NCBI RefSeq assembly: GCF_000429165.1
Contig: NZ_AUBI01000003.1
Coordinates: 310,001-374,000, forward strand
From: Acetobacter nitrogenifigens DSM 23921 = NBRC 105050
GTDB lineage: Bacteria; Pseudomonadota; Alphaproteobacteria; Acetobacterales; Acetobacteraceae
DNA length: 64,000 nt
Reading direction: 5' to 3'
Part shown: positions 54,512 through 64,000 of the stretch, piece by piece
How positions within the stretch are numbered: position 1 is the first letter of the stretch
How the letters are laid out: each line of letters opens with the position of its first letter
Position numbers and translations under genes: made by a program
Notes under the pieces: model-generated
The model's input: the letters and a program-made list of their open reading frames with translations, nothing else
Databases searched by the model: none
Told to the model about the DNA's origin: nothing

Positions 54512-55276
54512 ATGGCCCGCCGCCGCCAGCTTTACGAGGGAAAAGCCAAGATCCTGTTCGAGGGACCGGAGCCCGGCACACTCGTGCAGTATTTCAAGGA
54601 TGACGCGACGGCCGGCAACGGCGCCAAAAAAGGGATCATCACCGGCAAGGGCGTGCTGAACAACCGCATCAGTGAGCATGTGATGCTGCGCCTGCAGGAG
54701 ATCGGCATCCCGACGCATTTCATCCGCCGCATCAACATGCGCGAGCAGTTGATTCGCGAGGTTGAGATCATTCCGCTTGAGGTCGTGATCCGTAATGTTG
54801 CGGCCGGAAGCATCGCCAAGCGCCTTGGAATCCCTGAAGGCACGCGGCTTCCGCGCTCGATTGTCGAGTACTATTACAAGAACGACTCCCTCAACGACCC
54901 GATCGTGGCCGAAGAGCACATCACGGCGTTTGGCTGGGCGTCGACGCACGATATGGACGACATGGTCGCCATCGCGCTGCGCGTGAATGATTTCCTGTGC
55001 GGTCTGTTCGCCGGAGTGGGCATTACGCTGGTGGACTTCAAGCTGGAGTTCGGTCGCCTGTGGGAAGGCGAGGAGATGCGCATCGTCCTCGCTGATGAGA
55101 TATCGCCCGATAACTGCCGCCTGTGGGACGCCAAGACGAGTGAGAAGCTCGACAAGGACCGTTTTCGGCGCGACATGGGGCGCGTCGAGGAGGCGTATCA
55201 GGAGGTCGCACGTCGTCTGGGCATTTTGCCCGAGGCTGGCAATGGCGACCTTAAAGGCCCGGAGGCCATGCAATAA
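54512..55276 (+). CDS. purC: SAICAR synthetase
   Basis: A 254-residue ligase joining aspartate to CAIR with ATP. It begins [20 protein letters not shown] and has [19 protein letters not shown] [31 protein letters not shown] and [14 protein letters not shown]. The ATG at 54512 has AAGGA seven bases upstream. The 178-base spacer after purB carries a small hairpin (54426-54438). Confidence 0.96.
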   Translation: MARRRQLYEGKAKILFEGPEPGTLVQYFKDDATAGNGAKKGIITGKGVLNNRISEHVMLRLQEIGIPTHFIRRINMREQLIREVEIIPLEVVIRNVAAGSIAKRLGIPEGTRLPRSIVEYYYKNDSLNDPIVAEEHITAFGWASTHDMDDMVAIALRVNDFLCGLFAGVGITLVDFKLEFGRLWEGEEMRIVLADEISPDNCRLWDAKTSEKLDKDRFRRDMGRVEEAYQEVARRLGILPEAGNGDLKGPEAMQ

Positions 55277-55337
55277 GGCCGGGCCAAAAGGTTGGGGCTT
55301 GGTCTGACGTCGGGAAAAGTTCGGAAAAGAGGGTGAT

Positions 55338-55580
55338 ATGAAAGTACGGGTGACGGTTTCGCTGAAGGAAGGCGTGCTGGATCCGCAGGGCAAGGCCATC
55401 GGGCACGCACTGCATGTTCTCGACTTTCCCGAAGTTCGTGAGGTTCGCGTGGGCAAGGTGATCGAGCTGGATCTCGACGAGGCCGACGCCGCGCGTGCGC
55501 AGGAGCGCGCCATTGAGATGGCGAAGGGGCTTCTGGCCAATCAGGTCATCGAAGATTTCAGAACGGAGATCGTACAATGA
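55338..55580 (+). CDS. purS: FGAM synthase subunit PurS
   Basis: An 80-residue subunit that holds PurL and PurQ together in the three-part FGAM synthase. It reads MKVRVTVSLKEGVLDPQGKAIGHALHVLDF, as typical. Its TGA overlaps the ATG of the next gene, which is not purQ but a secreted Rap1a/Tai-like gene. Confidence 0.96.
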   Translation: MKVRVTVSLKEGVLDPQGKAIGHALHVLDFPEVREVRVGKVIELDLDEADAARAQERAIEMAKGLLANQVIEDFRTEIVQ

Positions 55581-55963
55581 ACCGTGTCCGGACTCTTGCA
55601 ACGGCTTTCTGCGCCGTCGCAGCGACTTCCCTGCTGGCGTCGGCCGCCGATGCGCAACGTGTCTCCCCCATGACGGCGGGCAATTTCGGACGCATCTGTT
55701 CGAAGCCCGCCGGTGGGCAGATCTGCGACGCGTACATCACCGGCATGGCTGACGCGGGCGCGCTCGCCAAGGTCAATGACCGCAACGAAGGCGACGCCAA
55801 CGCGCCTGCGGGCTTCTGCATTCCGCAGGCCGAGACCGGCGTCGCCATGCGCGGCAAAGTCGTCGCCTGGCTGAAGGGGCATCAGGACGCGCTTTCCAAA
55901 CCGGTGGGCGAGGGCGTGTTCATGGCGCTGCATGATTCCTATCCCTGTGGCGGCGCGAAATGA
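55577..55963 (+). CDS. Rap1a/Tai-family-like secreted protein inside the purine operon
   Basis: A 128-residue protein with a signal peptide ([22 protein letters not shown]) and a Rap1a/Tai-like domain: [27 protein letters not shown], then [24 protein letters not shown] and a final [11 protein letters not shown]. The four cysteines could form two disulfides in the periplasm. Rap1a and Tai proteins are immunity proteins against type VI secretion effectors, but many relatives have no known role. Its start overlaps the purS stop and its stop overlaps the purQ start, each as ATGA, so it is locked into the purine operon. Confidence 0.85.
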   Translation: MNRVRTLATAFCAVAATSLLASAADAQRVSPMTAGNFGRICSKPAGGQICDAYITGMADAGALAKVNDRNEGDANAPAGFCIPQAETGVAMRGKVVAWLKGHQDALSKPVGEGVFMALHDSYPCGGAK

Positions 55964-56661
55964 AAACAGGGATCGTCGTCTTCCCGGGCACCAACCGGGA
56001 GCGCGACATGGCGATCGCGCTCCACGGCGTAACCGGGCGCAAGCCGGAAATGCTGTGGCACCGCGACACGGCGCTGCCTGACCTCGATCTGATCGTGTTG
56101 CCAGGCGGCTTCAGCTATGGCGATTATCTGCGTTGCGGCGCGATGGCCGCGCATTCCCCGATCATGCGGGAAGTGAAGGCGTTCGCCGAACGTGGCGGTC
56201 ATATCCTTGGCGTCTGCAACGGCTTTCAGATTTTGACGGAAGCCGGTCTTTTGCCTGGCGCGCTGCTGCGTAACGGCGGCATGCGTTTTCTGTCGCAGGA
56301 TTGCTATTTGCGCGTGGAAACCAGTGAAACGCCGTTCACCCGTCACTGGAAAAAGGGTGACGTGTTCCGTGCGCCGCTGGCGCATGGCGACGGCAACTAC
56401 GCGTGCGATGCTGAAACGCTTGCGGAACTGGAAGGCGAGGGGCGCGTGGCGTTCCGTTACGCCTCGGCGGGTGGCGTCGTTGACGCCAGCGACCGCGCGT
56501 CCAATCTGAATGGCAGCGTTAACGCCATCGCGGGCGTGATCAGCGCCAACAACCGCATTTGCGGCATGATGCCGCACCCCGAAGATCTGGTCGATCCGCT
56601 GATGGGCGGCGTCGACGGCAAACCGTTATTCGATGGCTTGGTGGAGGCTCTGGTCCGGTGA
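55960..56661 (+). CDS. purQ: FGAM synthase glutaminase subunit PurQ
   Basis: A 233-residue class I glutaminase that feeds ammonia to PurL. It begins [20 protein letters not shown], has the nucleophile Cys in [24 protein letters not shown], and the catalytic His and Glu near the end ([12 protein letters not shown]). It overlaps the preceding gene (ATGA) and purL (GTGA). Confidence 0.96.
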   Translation: MKTGIVVFPGTNRERDMAIALHGVTGRKPEMLWHRDTALPDLDLIVLPGGFSYGDYLRCGAMAAHSPIMREVKAFAERGGHILGVCNGFQILTEAGLLPGALLRNGGMRFLSQDCYLRVETSETPFTRHWKKGDVFRAPLAHGDGNYACDAETLAELEGEGRVAFRYASAGGVVDASDRASNLNGSVNAIAGVISANNRICGMMPHPEDLVDPLMGGVDGKPLFDGLVEALVR

Positions 56662-58868
56662 CTGCCGCACAGAAGACAGTGGACGCGGCTCTCGCGCGCG
56701 AATTCGGGTTGTCGGACGAAGAATACGGTCGCGTCCTGACGATCATGGGCCGCACGCCATCCCTGACGGAACTTGGCGTGTTCTCGGTGATGTGGTCGGA
56801 GCACTGCTCCTACAAATCCTCCCGCAAATGGCTGCGCACGCTGCCGACGACGGCGCCGTGGGTGATCCACGGGCCGGGCGAAAACGCGGGCGTGGTCGAT
56901 ATCGGCGAGGGGCTGGCCGCCATCTTCAAGATGGAGAGCCACAATCACCCGTCCTTCATTGAGCCTTATCAGGGTGCTGCGACAGGCGTCGGCGGCATCC
57001 TGCGCGACGTGTTCACCATGGGCGCTCGCCCTGTCGCCAACCTGAACGCCCTGCGCTTCGGCTCGCCCGAGAACCCGCGCACGCGGCAGATCGTCGATGG
57101 CGTCGTGCGTGGCATCGGCGGTTACGGCAACTGTGTTGGCGTGCCGACTGTTGGCGGGGAGGTGAATTTCCATCCCGCTTATGACGGCAATCCGCTGGTC
57201 AATGCGATGACCGTCGGCGTTGCGCGTCAGGACCGAATCTTCCTGTCCGCTGCAGCCGGTGTTGGCAATCCGGTCGTTTATGTCGGGTCGAAGACGGGCC
57301 GCGACGGCATTCACGGCGCGACCATGTCCTCGGCCGAATTCGACGAGAACGCGCTTGCGAAGCGCCCGACCGTGCAAGTCGGCGATCCGTTCGTCGAGAA
57401 GTTGCTGATCGAAGCCTGTCTTGAATTGATGGCCACCGATGCAATCGTGGCGATTCAGGACATGGGCGCCGCTGGCCTGACCTCGTCCTCGGTCGAGATG
57501 GCCGGGAAAGGCGGGGTCGGAATCGACCTTGATCTGGACGCGGTTCCCCAGCGCGAACCGGGCATGACGGCCTATGAGATGATGCTCTCCGAGAGCCAGG
57601 AGCGTATGCTCATGGTGATCAAGCCAGAGCGGACTGAACTGGCCCGTGCCGTGTTCGAGAAATGGGAGCTTGATTTCGCCGTCGTCGGTCATCTGACCGA
57701 TACGGGTCGCATCGTCGTTCGGCATCGCGGCGCGGTGGAGGCGGATATTCCGCTGGATCCGCTGGCCGATCAGGCGCCGATCTATGATCGCCCGGTCGCG
57801 CCGCTGGCGGCGCCGGAAGAGCTTGGCCCGATTCATGACCCGATCGGCTTGGAGCAGTCGCTGTTGCGTCTGATCGGGTGCCCCGATCTGGCGTCGCGTG
57901 CGTGGATCTGGAACCAGTACGACAGCGCGGTCGGCGGACAGACCGTTCGCCGTCCCGGCGGAGCGGACGCTGCGGTCGTGAAGATTGAGGGCAGCGAGAT
58001 CGGCCTCGCCCTGACTACCGACTGCACGCCGCGCTACTGTCGCGCCAATCCTCGCTCGGGTGGGGCTCAGGCGGTCGCCGAGGCATGGCGCAACATCACC
58101 GCGACGGGCGCGAAGCCTCTGGCGGTGACGGACAACCTCAACTTCGGCAACCCGGAAAAACCTGAAATCATGGCGCAGTTCGTCGCCGCGATCGAGGGCA
58201 TGGGCGAAGCGTGCCGGGTGCTCGACTTCCCGGTCGTCAGCGGCAACGTGTCTCTCTACAACGAAACTCGCAATCCTGACGGTTCGACGCAGGCGATCCT
58301 GCCGACCCCGGCCATTGGCGCGCTCGGCGTTCTTACGGATGTGCGGAAGACCGTTGGGCTTGCGCTTCCCGCGTCCGGCGTTCTCGTTCTGGTTGGCGAA
58401 ACGGGTGGTCATCTTGGACAGTCGCTCTGGCTGCGTGAGGTGCTTGGTCGCGAAACAGGCGATGCTCCCGGCGTCGACCTTGCGCGTGAAAAACGCAACG
58501 GCGACTTCGTGCGCGAACGTATCGCTGCGGGCCAGGTCGCCGCGTGCCACGATCTTTCGGATGGCGGGCTTCTGATTGCAGTCGCAGAGATGGCGATGGC
58601 GGGCGGGGTCGGATGCGTCCTGCAATCGGCGGAATCGGGCATACGTCCGGAGGCGTTCTGGTTCGGCGAAGATCAGGCCCGCTATCTGGTCGCCATTGAA
58701 GGCGACGCCGACGCACTGATCGCGCGGGCGAAAGCGCAGAGCGTTTCCGCGCGTGTGATCGCGACAATCGGCGGAGACGGTTTGACTTTGCCCAATGGCG
58801 CTACAATATCCATTGCGCGCCTGCGTTCAGCGAACGAGGCATTTTTCCCCGGTCTGATGGAAGCGTGA
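56658..58868 (+). CDS. purL: FGAM synthase large subunit PurL (small type)
   Basis: A 736-residue synthase that turns FGAR into FGAM using ATP and ammonia from PurQ. The start of the domain reads [73 protein letters not shown] and [11 protein letters not shown] are also diagnostic. The GTG at 56658 overlaps the purQ stop, which decides the start over an ATG at 56559 inside purQ. Confidence 0.97.
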   Translation: MTAAQKTVDAALAREFGLSDEEYGRVLTIMGRTPSLTELGVFSVMWSEHCSYKSSRKWLRTLPTTAPWVIHGPGENAGVVDIGEGLAAIFKMESHNHPSFIEPYQGAATGVGGILRDVFTMGARPVANLNALRFGSPENPRTRQIVDGVVRGIGGYGNCVGVPTVGGEVNFHPAYDGNPLVNAMTVGVARQDRIFLSAAAGVGNPVVYVGSKTGRDGIHGATMSSAEFDENALAKRPTVQVGDPFVEKLLIEACLELMATDAIVAIQDMGAAGLTSSSVEMAGKGGVGIDLDLDAVPQREPGMTAYEMMLSESQERMLMVIKPERTELARAVFEKWELDFAVVGHLTDTGRIVVRHRGAVEADIPLDPLADQAPIYDRPVAPLAAPEELGPIHDPIGLEQSLLRLIGCPDLASRAWIWNQYDSAVGGQTVRRPGGADAAVVKIEGSEIGLALTTDCTPRYCRANPRSGGAQAVAEAWRNITATGAKPLAVTDNLNFGNPEKPEIMAQFVAAIEGMGEACRVLDFPVVSGNVSLYNETRNPDGSTQAILPTPAIGALGVLTDVRKTVGLALPASGVLVLVGETGGHLGQSLWLREVLGRETGDAPGVDLAREKRNGDFVRERIAAGQVAACHDLSDGGLLIAVAEMAMAGGVGCVLQSAESGIRPEAFWFGEDQARYLVAIEGDADALIARAKAQSVSARVIATIGGDGLTLPNGATISIARLRSANEAFFPGLMEA

Positions 58869-58927
58869 CGGCTCGGGCCGTCGTCCCCTTCCTGGCGGCC
58901 CGCAGAACGTTCACGGAGACTACCCCG

Positions 58928-59158
58928 ATGGCCATGCAGGCGTCCGAGATTGAAGCCTATATCCGCAAGGCGATCCCCGACGCCGTCGTGAGGATCGAAG
59001 ATCTGGCGGGTGACGGCGACCACTACGCCTGCACGGTTATCAGTGAAGCATTTCGTGGGCTTTCGCGCGTAAAGCAGCATAAGCTCGTTTACAATTCGCT
59101 CGAAGGCCACATGGGCGGCACGCTGCACGCGCTTGCGCTGCAGACCGCCGCTCCCTGA
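58928..59158 (+). CDS. bolA: BolA-family protein
   Basis: A 76-residue BolA/IbaG-like protein: QASEIEAYIRKAIPDAVVRIEDLAGDGDHY, then FRGLSRVKQHKLVYNSLEGHMGGTLHALAL. It has the conserved C-terminal His and pairs with monothiol glutaredoxins to hold a [2Fe-2S] cluster. The Grx4-type gene follows, which supports that partnership. GGAG precedes the ATG at 58928. Confidence 0.93.
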   Translation: MAMQASEIEAYIRKAIPDAVVRIEDLAGDGDHYACTVISEAFRGLSRVKQHKLVYNSLEGHMGGTLHALALQTAAP

Positions 59159-59269
59159 CGTTCTGCCTTGCTTTTCTGCCCTGCACGCTCGTCGGCGGGG
59201 TGTCTTGAATCGGACGCCGACTTTTGCGTCCGCAGCCATTGGCCACTGCCAGCAAAAGGAATCTGAACG

Positions 59270-59605
59270 ATGTCCACCCCCGTAGCCGAGCGTATTCAGG
59301 CGCAGATCGACGCCAATCCGGTCATGCTGTTCATGAAGGGAACGGCGGACTTCCCGCAGTGCGGTTTCTCTGCGCGCGTCGTGCAGATTCTCAATCACCT
59401 GGGGGTTCCGTTCAAGGACGAAAATGTCCTCGCCGATCCGGAGCTGCGCGACGGGATCAAGACCTTCTCTGACTGGCCGACGATCCCGCAGCTTTATGTA
59501 AAGGGCGAGTTCGTTGGCGGGTGTGACATCGTCACCGAAATGGCGAAGTCTGGTGAGCTGCAGACCCTGTTCGTCGAAAACGGAATCGTTTCCGCTCCGG
59601 TCTGA
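59270..59605 (+). CDS. grxD: Monothiol glutaredoxin, Grx4/GrxD family
   Basis: A 111-residue monothiol glutaredoxin with the CGFS active site in [20 protein letters not shown] and the [20 protein letters not shown] glutathione-binding region. It carries or passes on [2Fe-2S] clusters with BolA, whose gene is just upstream. Confidence 0.96.
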   Translation: MSTPVAERIQAQIDANPVMLFMKGTADFPQCGFSARVVQILNHLGVPFKDENVLADPELRDGIKTFSDWPTIPQLYVKGEFVGGCDIVTEMAKSGELQTLFVENGIVSAPV

Positions 59606-59771
59606 TTGCAGAGAGTAGGGTCGGCTTGTTCTTCAACGAAGTCGACCCGATAAAAACTGGCTATTTCATGGCGGAGTCGGACCAGATTTCCAGATAAATC
59701 TGGTTGTTCCGGCTTGCTCGCCAATTCAGGTTCATTGTATCGTCTCTTTGAAATGTAATATGAGAGTTGCA

Positions 59772-60086
59772 ATGACCGGGATGCTCCGCAAGCTGTCGAT
59801 ATTCGCTCTTGGCACAGTTGCTGTGGGCGCGTTTTACGGAGCGAAGCCCGCTCACGCCGAGCGGATCATCTCTGATTACGAGGCGAGCCGCCTCACTCTG
59901 GCGTCCTTGACCGCTGCTCCGCCGGTTTATCACGCCGTGCATCATGTGGCTGCGCGCTCTCATGCGGCGCCTGCGCACCAGTATGCGTCCTCGCGCAGCT
60001 ATTCTCATGGTCTCGTGCATCTTGCGGCTTATCACAGCCCCCGGAAAGCCGCTTCTCATGCTCGTGCGGTACGTCACCGCACCTGA
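59772..60086 (+). CDS. Secreted His/Ala-rich hypothetical protein
   Basis: About 104 residues with a signal peptide (MLRKLSIFALGTVAVGAFYGAKPAHA) and a mature part rich in His, Ala, Ser and Arg (YHAVHHVAARSHAAPAHQYASSRSYSH). The His-rich body could bind metal. No family is recognised. The start is one of several nearby ATGs; the one at 59772 has GAGAG upstream. Confidence 0.55.
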   Translation: MTGMLRKLSIFALGTVAVGAFYGAKPAHAERIISDYEASRLTLASLTAAPPVYHAVHHVAARSHAAPAHQYASSRSYSHGLVHLAAYHSPRKAASHARAVRHRT

Positions 60087-60137
60087 CTTGAGAGCTAACG
60101 CTCTCCCTGAATAGCCCGCGAAGTAGGTTGTATTCCT

Positions 60138-60539
60138 CTACTGCAACCGAAAAGCGTCGTGGATGTGGGCGGCGCGCCCGTGTCCATCGATCACGATAAC
60201 GTCGAACGAAATCTCCTCGTAACGCCAATGTGGATGGCTTGCGAGAAGCGCCTCGGCGGCTCCCATAATGCGAGCCTGCTGGCGTGACGTGACGGACATG
60301 GCGGCAACCGCTAATGAGGCGCGGGCTTTCACCTCGACGAACGCCAGCTTTCCCTCACGGGAAATGACGAGGTCGATTTCTCCTCGCGCGGTTCTGGCTC
60401 GCCGCAATAATATTTCCCAGCCTTCCGACGTCAAAAGCGTTTCAGCCTGAGCCTCGGCACTCAAGCCGATGCGATAAGATCTTTCGCCACGTCGCGCGAC
60501 GCTCTGCTTCAACTGGGTTTTTGTTGGCTTTTGCATCAT
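60138..60539 (-). CDS. yraN: YraN / UPF0102 family protein
   Basis: A 133-residue protein of the UPF0102 family, with a nuclease-like core: GLSAEAQAETLLTSEGWEILLRRARTARGEIDLVISREGKLAFVEVKAR. The Asp and E-x-K pattern matches restriction-like nuclease folds, but the function is unproven. Start at paired ATG codons near 60539. It converges with the secreted protein gene. Confidence 0.9.
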   Translation of the reverse strand: MMQKPTKTQLKQSVARRGERSYRIGLSAEAQAETLLTSEGWEILLRRARTARGEIDLVISREGKLAFVEVKARASLAVAAMSVTSRQQARIMGAAEALLASHPHWRYEEISFDVIVIDGHGRAAHIHDAFRLQ

Positions 60540-60740
60540 TGCCGCCCAGCATACGCTATGCAAATGAAGTAGTGATGAATGAGAGACGCTTCATCTAGAG
60601 CCATACCCGGTTGTGTCGTATTTGCCTCGTTGTTTTGGCGAGTGTTTCCCCCGACGAACTGACTCAATCCGATCGAATGATGTTCTGGATCAAGCGCGGA
60701 GGGGACAGTTCTGGAGTTTTCAGCACTCAACGTTCTGAAT

Positions 60741-62129
60741 ATGACGCTCTCCGCGCTTCGTGTGCTTCTCGCGCTGGCAGTGACCATTCACGTATTGCTT
60801 ACAAAGCGCGATACAGCAGCGGCGATCGGTTGGATCGGGATGGCGGCGTTGATGCCGGTTCTTGGTTCAATTCTTTACCTGATGTTTGGCATCAACCGTG
60901 TGAAGCGTCTGGCTCGCAAGCTTGTCAGACAACGTGGCGCCCCGGGTTCGGCTCCAGCCACGCGATGGCAGAAGAGCGTTGAGGGACGGTTCGCGCCTTT
61001 GGCGAGCATGGTCGGGAAACTGACCAGCCGCTCGCTCGTAGGTGGGAACAATATCGAAATGCTGCATGATGGGGATGAGGCTTACCCGGCAATGCTGGAT
61101 GCAATCCAGCGCGCGAACACCAGTGTCCTGTTGTGTTCTTATATCTTCCGGGCGGATCGGGTAGGCGGGCTGTTCATCGACGCGTTGATTGACGCCCACA
61201 GCCGGGGCGTCGCCGTACGGGTTCTGGTCGATGGCGTCGGCGCCGGCTATTTCTCTTGCCCCACCGCTCGGCGTCTCCGTCGGGCGGGCGTTCCCTGCGG
61301 GCGTTTTATGCATTCGCTGCTCCCGTGGAGCATGCCGTTTATAAATCTGCGTAATCACAGGAAAAGCCTGATTATCGACGGTGTTCTGGGGTTCATCGGC
61401 GGCTTGAACATAGGGGATGAGAATATGGTCGCTGACCGTCCCCGCGATCCTGTTTCGGACACGCACTTTCGGGTGCGCGGGCCGATCGTTCGGCAACTGG
61501 CGGCTGCCTTCGCATGGGACTGGACCTTCACCGAGGGGGAGGATCTGGCCGGACCGACATATTTTCCCGATATCGACGCCAGTGGGGCGGATCTGATGCG
61601 GATCGTGACCGCCGGCCCCGACACGGATCTCGAAAAAATAGAGTTCGTCATGTTACAGGCCATGACGCTCGCCAGAAGCAGCATCCGCTTGATGACGCCG
61701 TATTTTCTACCCGGCACGCGGCTTTCGACCGAGCTTTGTCTGGCGGCGCTGAGAGGGGTCACTGTCGATATCGTCATCCCGCAGCGGAGTAACCATGTGG
61801 TCATGGACTGGGCCTGTCGAGCGGATATCCACCCGGTGCTGGACGCCGGCTGCAGGGTTTGGTCGGCGTCACCCCCGTTCAACCACTCCAAGCTATTGGT
61901 CGTGGATCGGGAGTGGTCGTTCGTGGGAAGCTCAAATCTTGACATGCGCAGCCTGCGCCTGAATTTTGAAATCAACCTTGAAACCTATAATGCGGAATTT
62001 TCGCAAAGGGTCGATGACTTCATCGTCGGGCATTGTGGTCGCCGGGTCACGCATCATGATCTTGATAAACGAAACTACCTGACGAAATTGCGAGACGCCG
62101 GAGCAAGACTTCTTTTGCCGTATCTCTGA
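60741..62129 (+). CDS. cls: Cardiolipin synthase (phospholipase D family)
   Basis: A 462-residue enzyme with two N-terminal transmembrane helices (about residues 1-22 and 28-50) and two PLD motifs: LRNHRKSLIIDGVLGFIGG and FNHSKLLVVDREWSFVGSSNLD. It joins two phosphatidylglycerols, or a PG and another phospholipid, to make cardiolipin in the inner membrane. No alternative start codon lies between the ATG at 60741 and the upstream stop. Confidence 0.93.
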   Translation: MTLSALRVLLALAVTIHVLLTKRDTAAAIGWIGMAALMPVLGSILYLMFGINRVKRLARKLVRQRGAPGSAPATRWQKSVEGRFAPLASMVGKLTSRSLVGGNNIEMLHDGDEAYPAMLDAIQRANTSVLLCSYIFRADRVGGLFIDALIDAHSRGVAVRVLVDGVGAGYFSCPTARRLRRAGVPCGRFMHSLLPWSMPFINLRNHRKSLIIDGVLGFIGGLNIGDENMVADRPRDPVSDTHFRVRGPIVRQLAAAFAWDWTFTEGEDLAGPTYFPDIDASGADLMRIVTAGPDTDLEKIEFVMLQAMTLARSSIRLMTPYFLPGTRLSTELCLAALRGVTVDIVIPQRSNHVVMDWACRADIHPVLDAGCRVWSASPPFNHSKLLVVDREWSFVGSSNLDMRSLRLNFEINLETYNAEFSQRVDDFIVGHCGRRVTHHDLDKRNYLTKLRDAGARLLLPYL

Positions 62130-62560
62130 TACAAAGCGCTCACGTGTTGTTTGCGCAAGGTGGGGTGCTCGTTGAGAGGTGTTAGAGTTGTCGAGACACG
62201 ACGCGATCTTGAGAGGTTGCGATGTTCAGCCCTGCACAATCATGGAAACGGAAGAAATCGTTAATATTTCGTTTTGTGGAACTGTTCCGTGACGTAATAT
62301 CCCAATTTTTGGAAAATTTTTCTATAATATCTCATCTATGCGCATGTATATTATCTACTTGTATTCCTAGATTGAGGCCATCCTGAATCGTGACGTGGGT
62401 AGCCTGCGGAAGCGCAACCAGCGGCGTTGCGCCGTCCGAAATGTGTGCCGCCGACGTTGAGGACGCTATGGGCCCGTTCAGGAAAAATGTGTGCGCGGCC
62501 GCGGTGGTGATGTGTGCTGCTTTAGCCAAATCGTTTTCGCGGTCGCGATATCTGACCCGT
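62130..62560. other. Intergenic region before the alpha/beta hydrolase
   Basis: AT-rich around 62.25-62.34 kb, with a TATAAT hexamer at 62323-62328 that could be a -10 box; no convincing -35 lies at the right distance. In-frame ATGs upstream of the hydrolase start (62390, 62470) give a non-hydrophobic N-terminus and are not preferred. No other gene seen. Confidence 0.35.
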
Positions 62561-63595
62561 ATGCCGCATTTCGCGGTGTCCTGTTTCATGTTCGTCTTTA
62601 CCGTTTGCAGCGCGTCGGGACAGGAGCCGGTCTACGGCGCCAATCTTGAGGGGTTTTCTTACCCTTTTCCGGTGTCCTACTTTTCCTTTGAGTCCCAGCG
62701 TTTGTCGTTGCACATGGCGTATATGGACGTTCGGCCTGCAACCCCAAACGGGCGTACGGTTGTGCTATTTCACGGAAAAAATTTCTGTGCGGCTACCTGG
62801 GAAAAGACGATCAAGGCTTTGGTCTCTGGCGGATATCGTGTCATTGCGCCGGATCAGATCGGCTTTTGCAAGTCGGACAAGCCTGAAGGATATCACTACA
62901 GCTTCCAGCAGCTTGCGGAAAATACGCTTGGACTTCTGAAATACGTAGGCGTGTCTCAAGCGATATTTGTTGCGCATTCCACAGGCGGCATGGTCGCTGT
63001 AAGGACGGCATTAGCTTCTTCCGCCGGTGTCCAGAAACTGGTGCTTGTGGATCCGATCGGGCTGGAAGACTGGAAGGCCAAAGGCGTTCCGTGGTTAAGC
63101 GTTGAGGGTTGGTACAAGAGAGAAATCACAAATACTGCAGACAGGATAAGAACATACGAAAAAAATACCTATTATGCCGGGCAGTGGAAGCCCGAATACG
63201 AAGTCTGGGTTCAGATGCTGGCTGGCATGTATCGCGGACCCGGACGGGAGCGTGTCGCGTGGGCCTCGGCGTTACTCTATGATATGATCTATACTCAGCC
63301 GGTCATGTATGAATTCGGGTCTCTGACCATGCCAACAGTGGTGATGATCGGGGACAAGGATACGACGGCCATAGGCAAGGATCTTGCTCCCCCGGAATTA
63401 CGTGCAGCATTGGGAAATTACCCGGTTATTGCACGACGTGCGGTACAGGCGATGCCGGATGCGCAACTCGTCGAATTTCCTGAACTGGGGCACTCGCCCC
63501 AGATTCAGGATGCTGCGCAATTTAATGCAGCTTTGCTTCAGGCTTTAGCGCCCAGTTCAGACATTCAGCCGACCATAAAGCAGCACCAAGGATAG
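62561..63595 (+). CDS. Secreted alpha/beta hydrolase
   Basis: A 344-residue alpha/beta-hydrolase with a signal peptide (HFAVSCFMFVFTVCSASG). The oxyanion loop is VVLFHGKNFCAATWE, the nucleophile elbow FVAHSTGGMVAV, the acid in VVMIGDKDTTA and the final His in FPELGHSPQIQD, so all catalytic parts are present. Substrate unknown; esterase, dehalogenase or lactonase activity are all possible. Stands alone. Confidence 0.88.
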   Translation: MPHFAVSCFMFVFTVCSASGQEPVYGANLEGFSYPFPVSYFSFESQRLSLHMAYMDVRPATPNGRTVVLFHGKNFCAATWEKTIKALVSGGYRVIAPDQIGFCKSDKPEGYHYSFQQLAENTLGLLKYVGVSQAIFVAHSTGGMVAVRTALASSAGVQKLVLVDPIGLEDWKAKGVPWLSVEGWYKREITNTADRIRTYEKNTYYAGQWKPEYEVWVQMLAGMYRGPGRERVAWASALLYDMIYTQPVMYEFGSLTMPTVVMIGDKDTTAIGKDLAPPELRAALGNYPVIARRAVQAMPDAQLVEFPELGHSPQIQDAAQFNAALLQALAPSSDIQPTIKQHQG

Positions 63596-63691
63596 TTGCT
63601 TCATTAGTTGGGTTTTACGGGTATTTTCTAACACGATGTGAAACGTTTCTTTATTCAGGTGTCTTATGAGGTTTCCATATTCTGTCCACCC

Positions 63692-64000
63692 TCAGTTCGG
63701 CAATGAAACTGGCCGTGGGTCGTTGACCAGTATTTCAATCTGCCAACTCAGTTCTTGAGCCGTAAGGGCGTAGGAACCGTCGGCGGAGGGGCGGATGGTG
63801 CGGTGCGGCGGAATCATCGCAATATGAATCTGAATGGCGGCGGCAACGCTGGCAGGCAATCCGGCTTTCCATGCCAGAGCACAGATCGCTCGTGCGTTGC
63901 TTTCGGAAATTGCTCTTTGGACAGCGGCCAGCCCAATCTGGTCTGCAGCGGCGAGGGAATGTGCGACTTGTTCGATGTCGCCCGCTTCAAGCGCGTCATT
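63692..64000 (-). CDS. DUF2336 family protein (5' part outside window)
   Basis: The last 102 residues of a protein are seen. They read HSLAAADQIGLAAVQRAISESNARAICALAWKAGLP, then PPHRTIRPSADGSYALTAQELSWQIEIL. This matches the C-terminal end of DUF2336 proteins, which are common in alphaproteobacteria and of unknown function. The frame is open to the right edge. Confidence 0.7.
   Translation of the reverse strand, partial: NDALEAGDIEQVAHSLAAADQIGLAAVQRAISESNARAICALAWKAGLPASVAAAIQIHIAMIPPHRTIRPSADGSYALTAQELSWQIEILVNDPRPVSLPN

Noticed and set aside
54287..55276. purC starting inside purB at 54287
   Set aside because: The extra 75 residues are basic and unlike PurC. The ATG at 54512 has a Shine-Dalgarno sequence and the family N-terminus.
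56457..58625. 722-codon open frame on the minus strand opposite purL
   Set aside because: purL is certain on the plus strand. The antisense frame is an effect of GC-rich third positions; its translation is Arg/His-rich with no family resemblance.

Overview
The window reads as high-GC alphaproteobacterial DNA, most likely from an acetic acid bacterium (Acetobacteraceae). The grounds are an oxygen-dependent cobalamin pathway (cobG, cobF, cobK, bluB), acetan/xanthan-type exopolysaccharide genes, an alphaproteobacterial-style purS-purQ-purL operon and a DUF2336 protein. The family call comes from gene content and protein style, not from a database search.

Layout. 1-3.4 kb: a TonB-dependent receptor (minus strand, cut by the left edge) and the cbtB-cbtA cobalt transporter (plus strand) diverge from a short region, and each has its own cobalamin riboswitch. 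3.4-5.1 kb: a degenerate histidine-phosphatase-like gene and an MscS channel. 5.4-19.98 kb: a long minus-strand cobalamin block (DUF1636 gene, cobW, cobN, cobG, cobH, cobI, cobJ, then cobL, cobE, cobM, cobB, cobF, cobC) headed by a third cobalamin riboswitch; cobK lies inside it on the opposite strand. 20.0-24.8 kb: cobO-cobQ (plus) and cobD-bluB (minus), separated by an AT-rich islet holding a 15-codon leader ORF overlapping a small membrane-protein gene.

25-34 kb: a glycosyltransferase-like gene, a NUP-family lipoprotein, an amidase / M20 amidohydrolase / MFS cluster, a threonine-dehydratase-like enzyme, a small lipoprotein and mlaF-mlaE. 35-43 kb: ugd with a strong terminator, a GNAT enzyme, a NamZ-type muramidase, small lipoproteins, Trm112-like, LON-like, CnoX-like and endonuclease III genes. 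44.8-52.6 kb: a six-gene exopolysaccharide operon (priming transferase, WecG-type transferase, Wzc-like co-polymerase, GT4 transferase, outer-membrane barrel, Wza-like export lipoprotein). 53-60 kb: purB, purC, purS, a secreted Rap1a/Tai-like gene, purQ, purL, then bolA and a Grx4-type glutaredoxin. 60-64 kb: a secreted His-rich protein, YraN, cardiolipin synthase, a secreted alpha/beta hydrolase and a DUF2336 fragment.

How it fits together. The first 25 kb form a cobalamin/cobalt regulon: uptake (receptor, CbtAB), cobalt insertion (CobN with the metallochaperone-like CobW and DUF1636), ring synthesis (CobG-I-J-M-F-K-L-H), amidation and adenosylation (CobB, CobO, CobQ) and part of lower-loop assembly (CobC, CobD, BluB). 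Missing here, and presumably elsewhere, are cobA, the cobS/cobT chelatase subunits, cobU/cobP, cobV and the lower-ligand phosphoribosyltransferase. Many neighbours overlap by 4 bases (ATGA or GTGA), which suggests translational coupling. The most unusual features are cobK placed antisense within the cob block, three cobalamin riboswitches of two architectures, a secreted Rap1a/Tai-like protein coupled at both ends inside the purine operon, and the AT-rich leader/membrane-protein pair.
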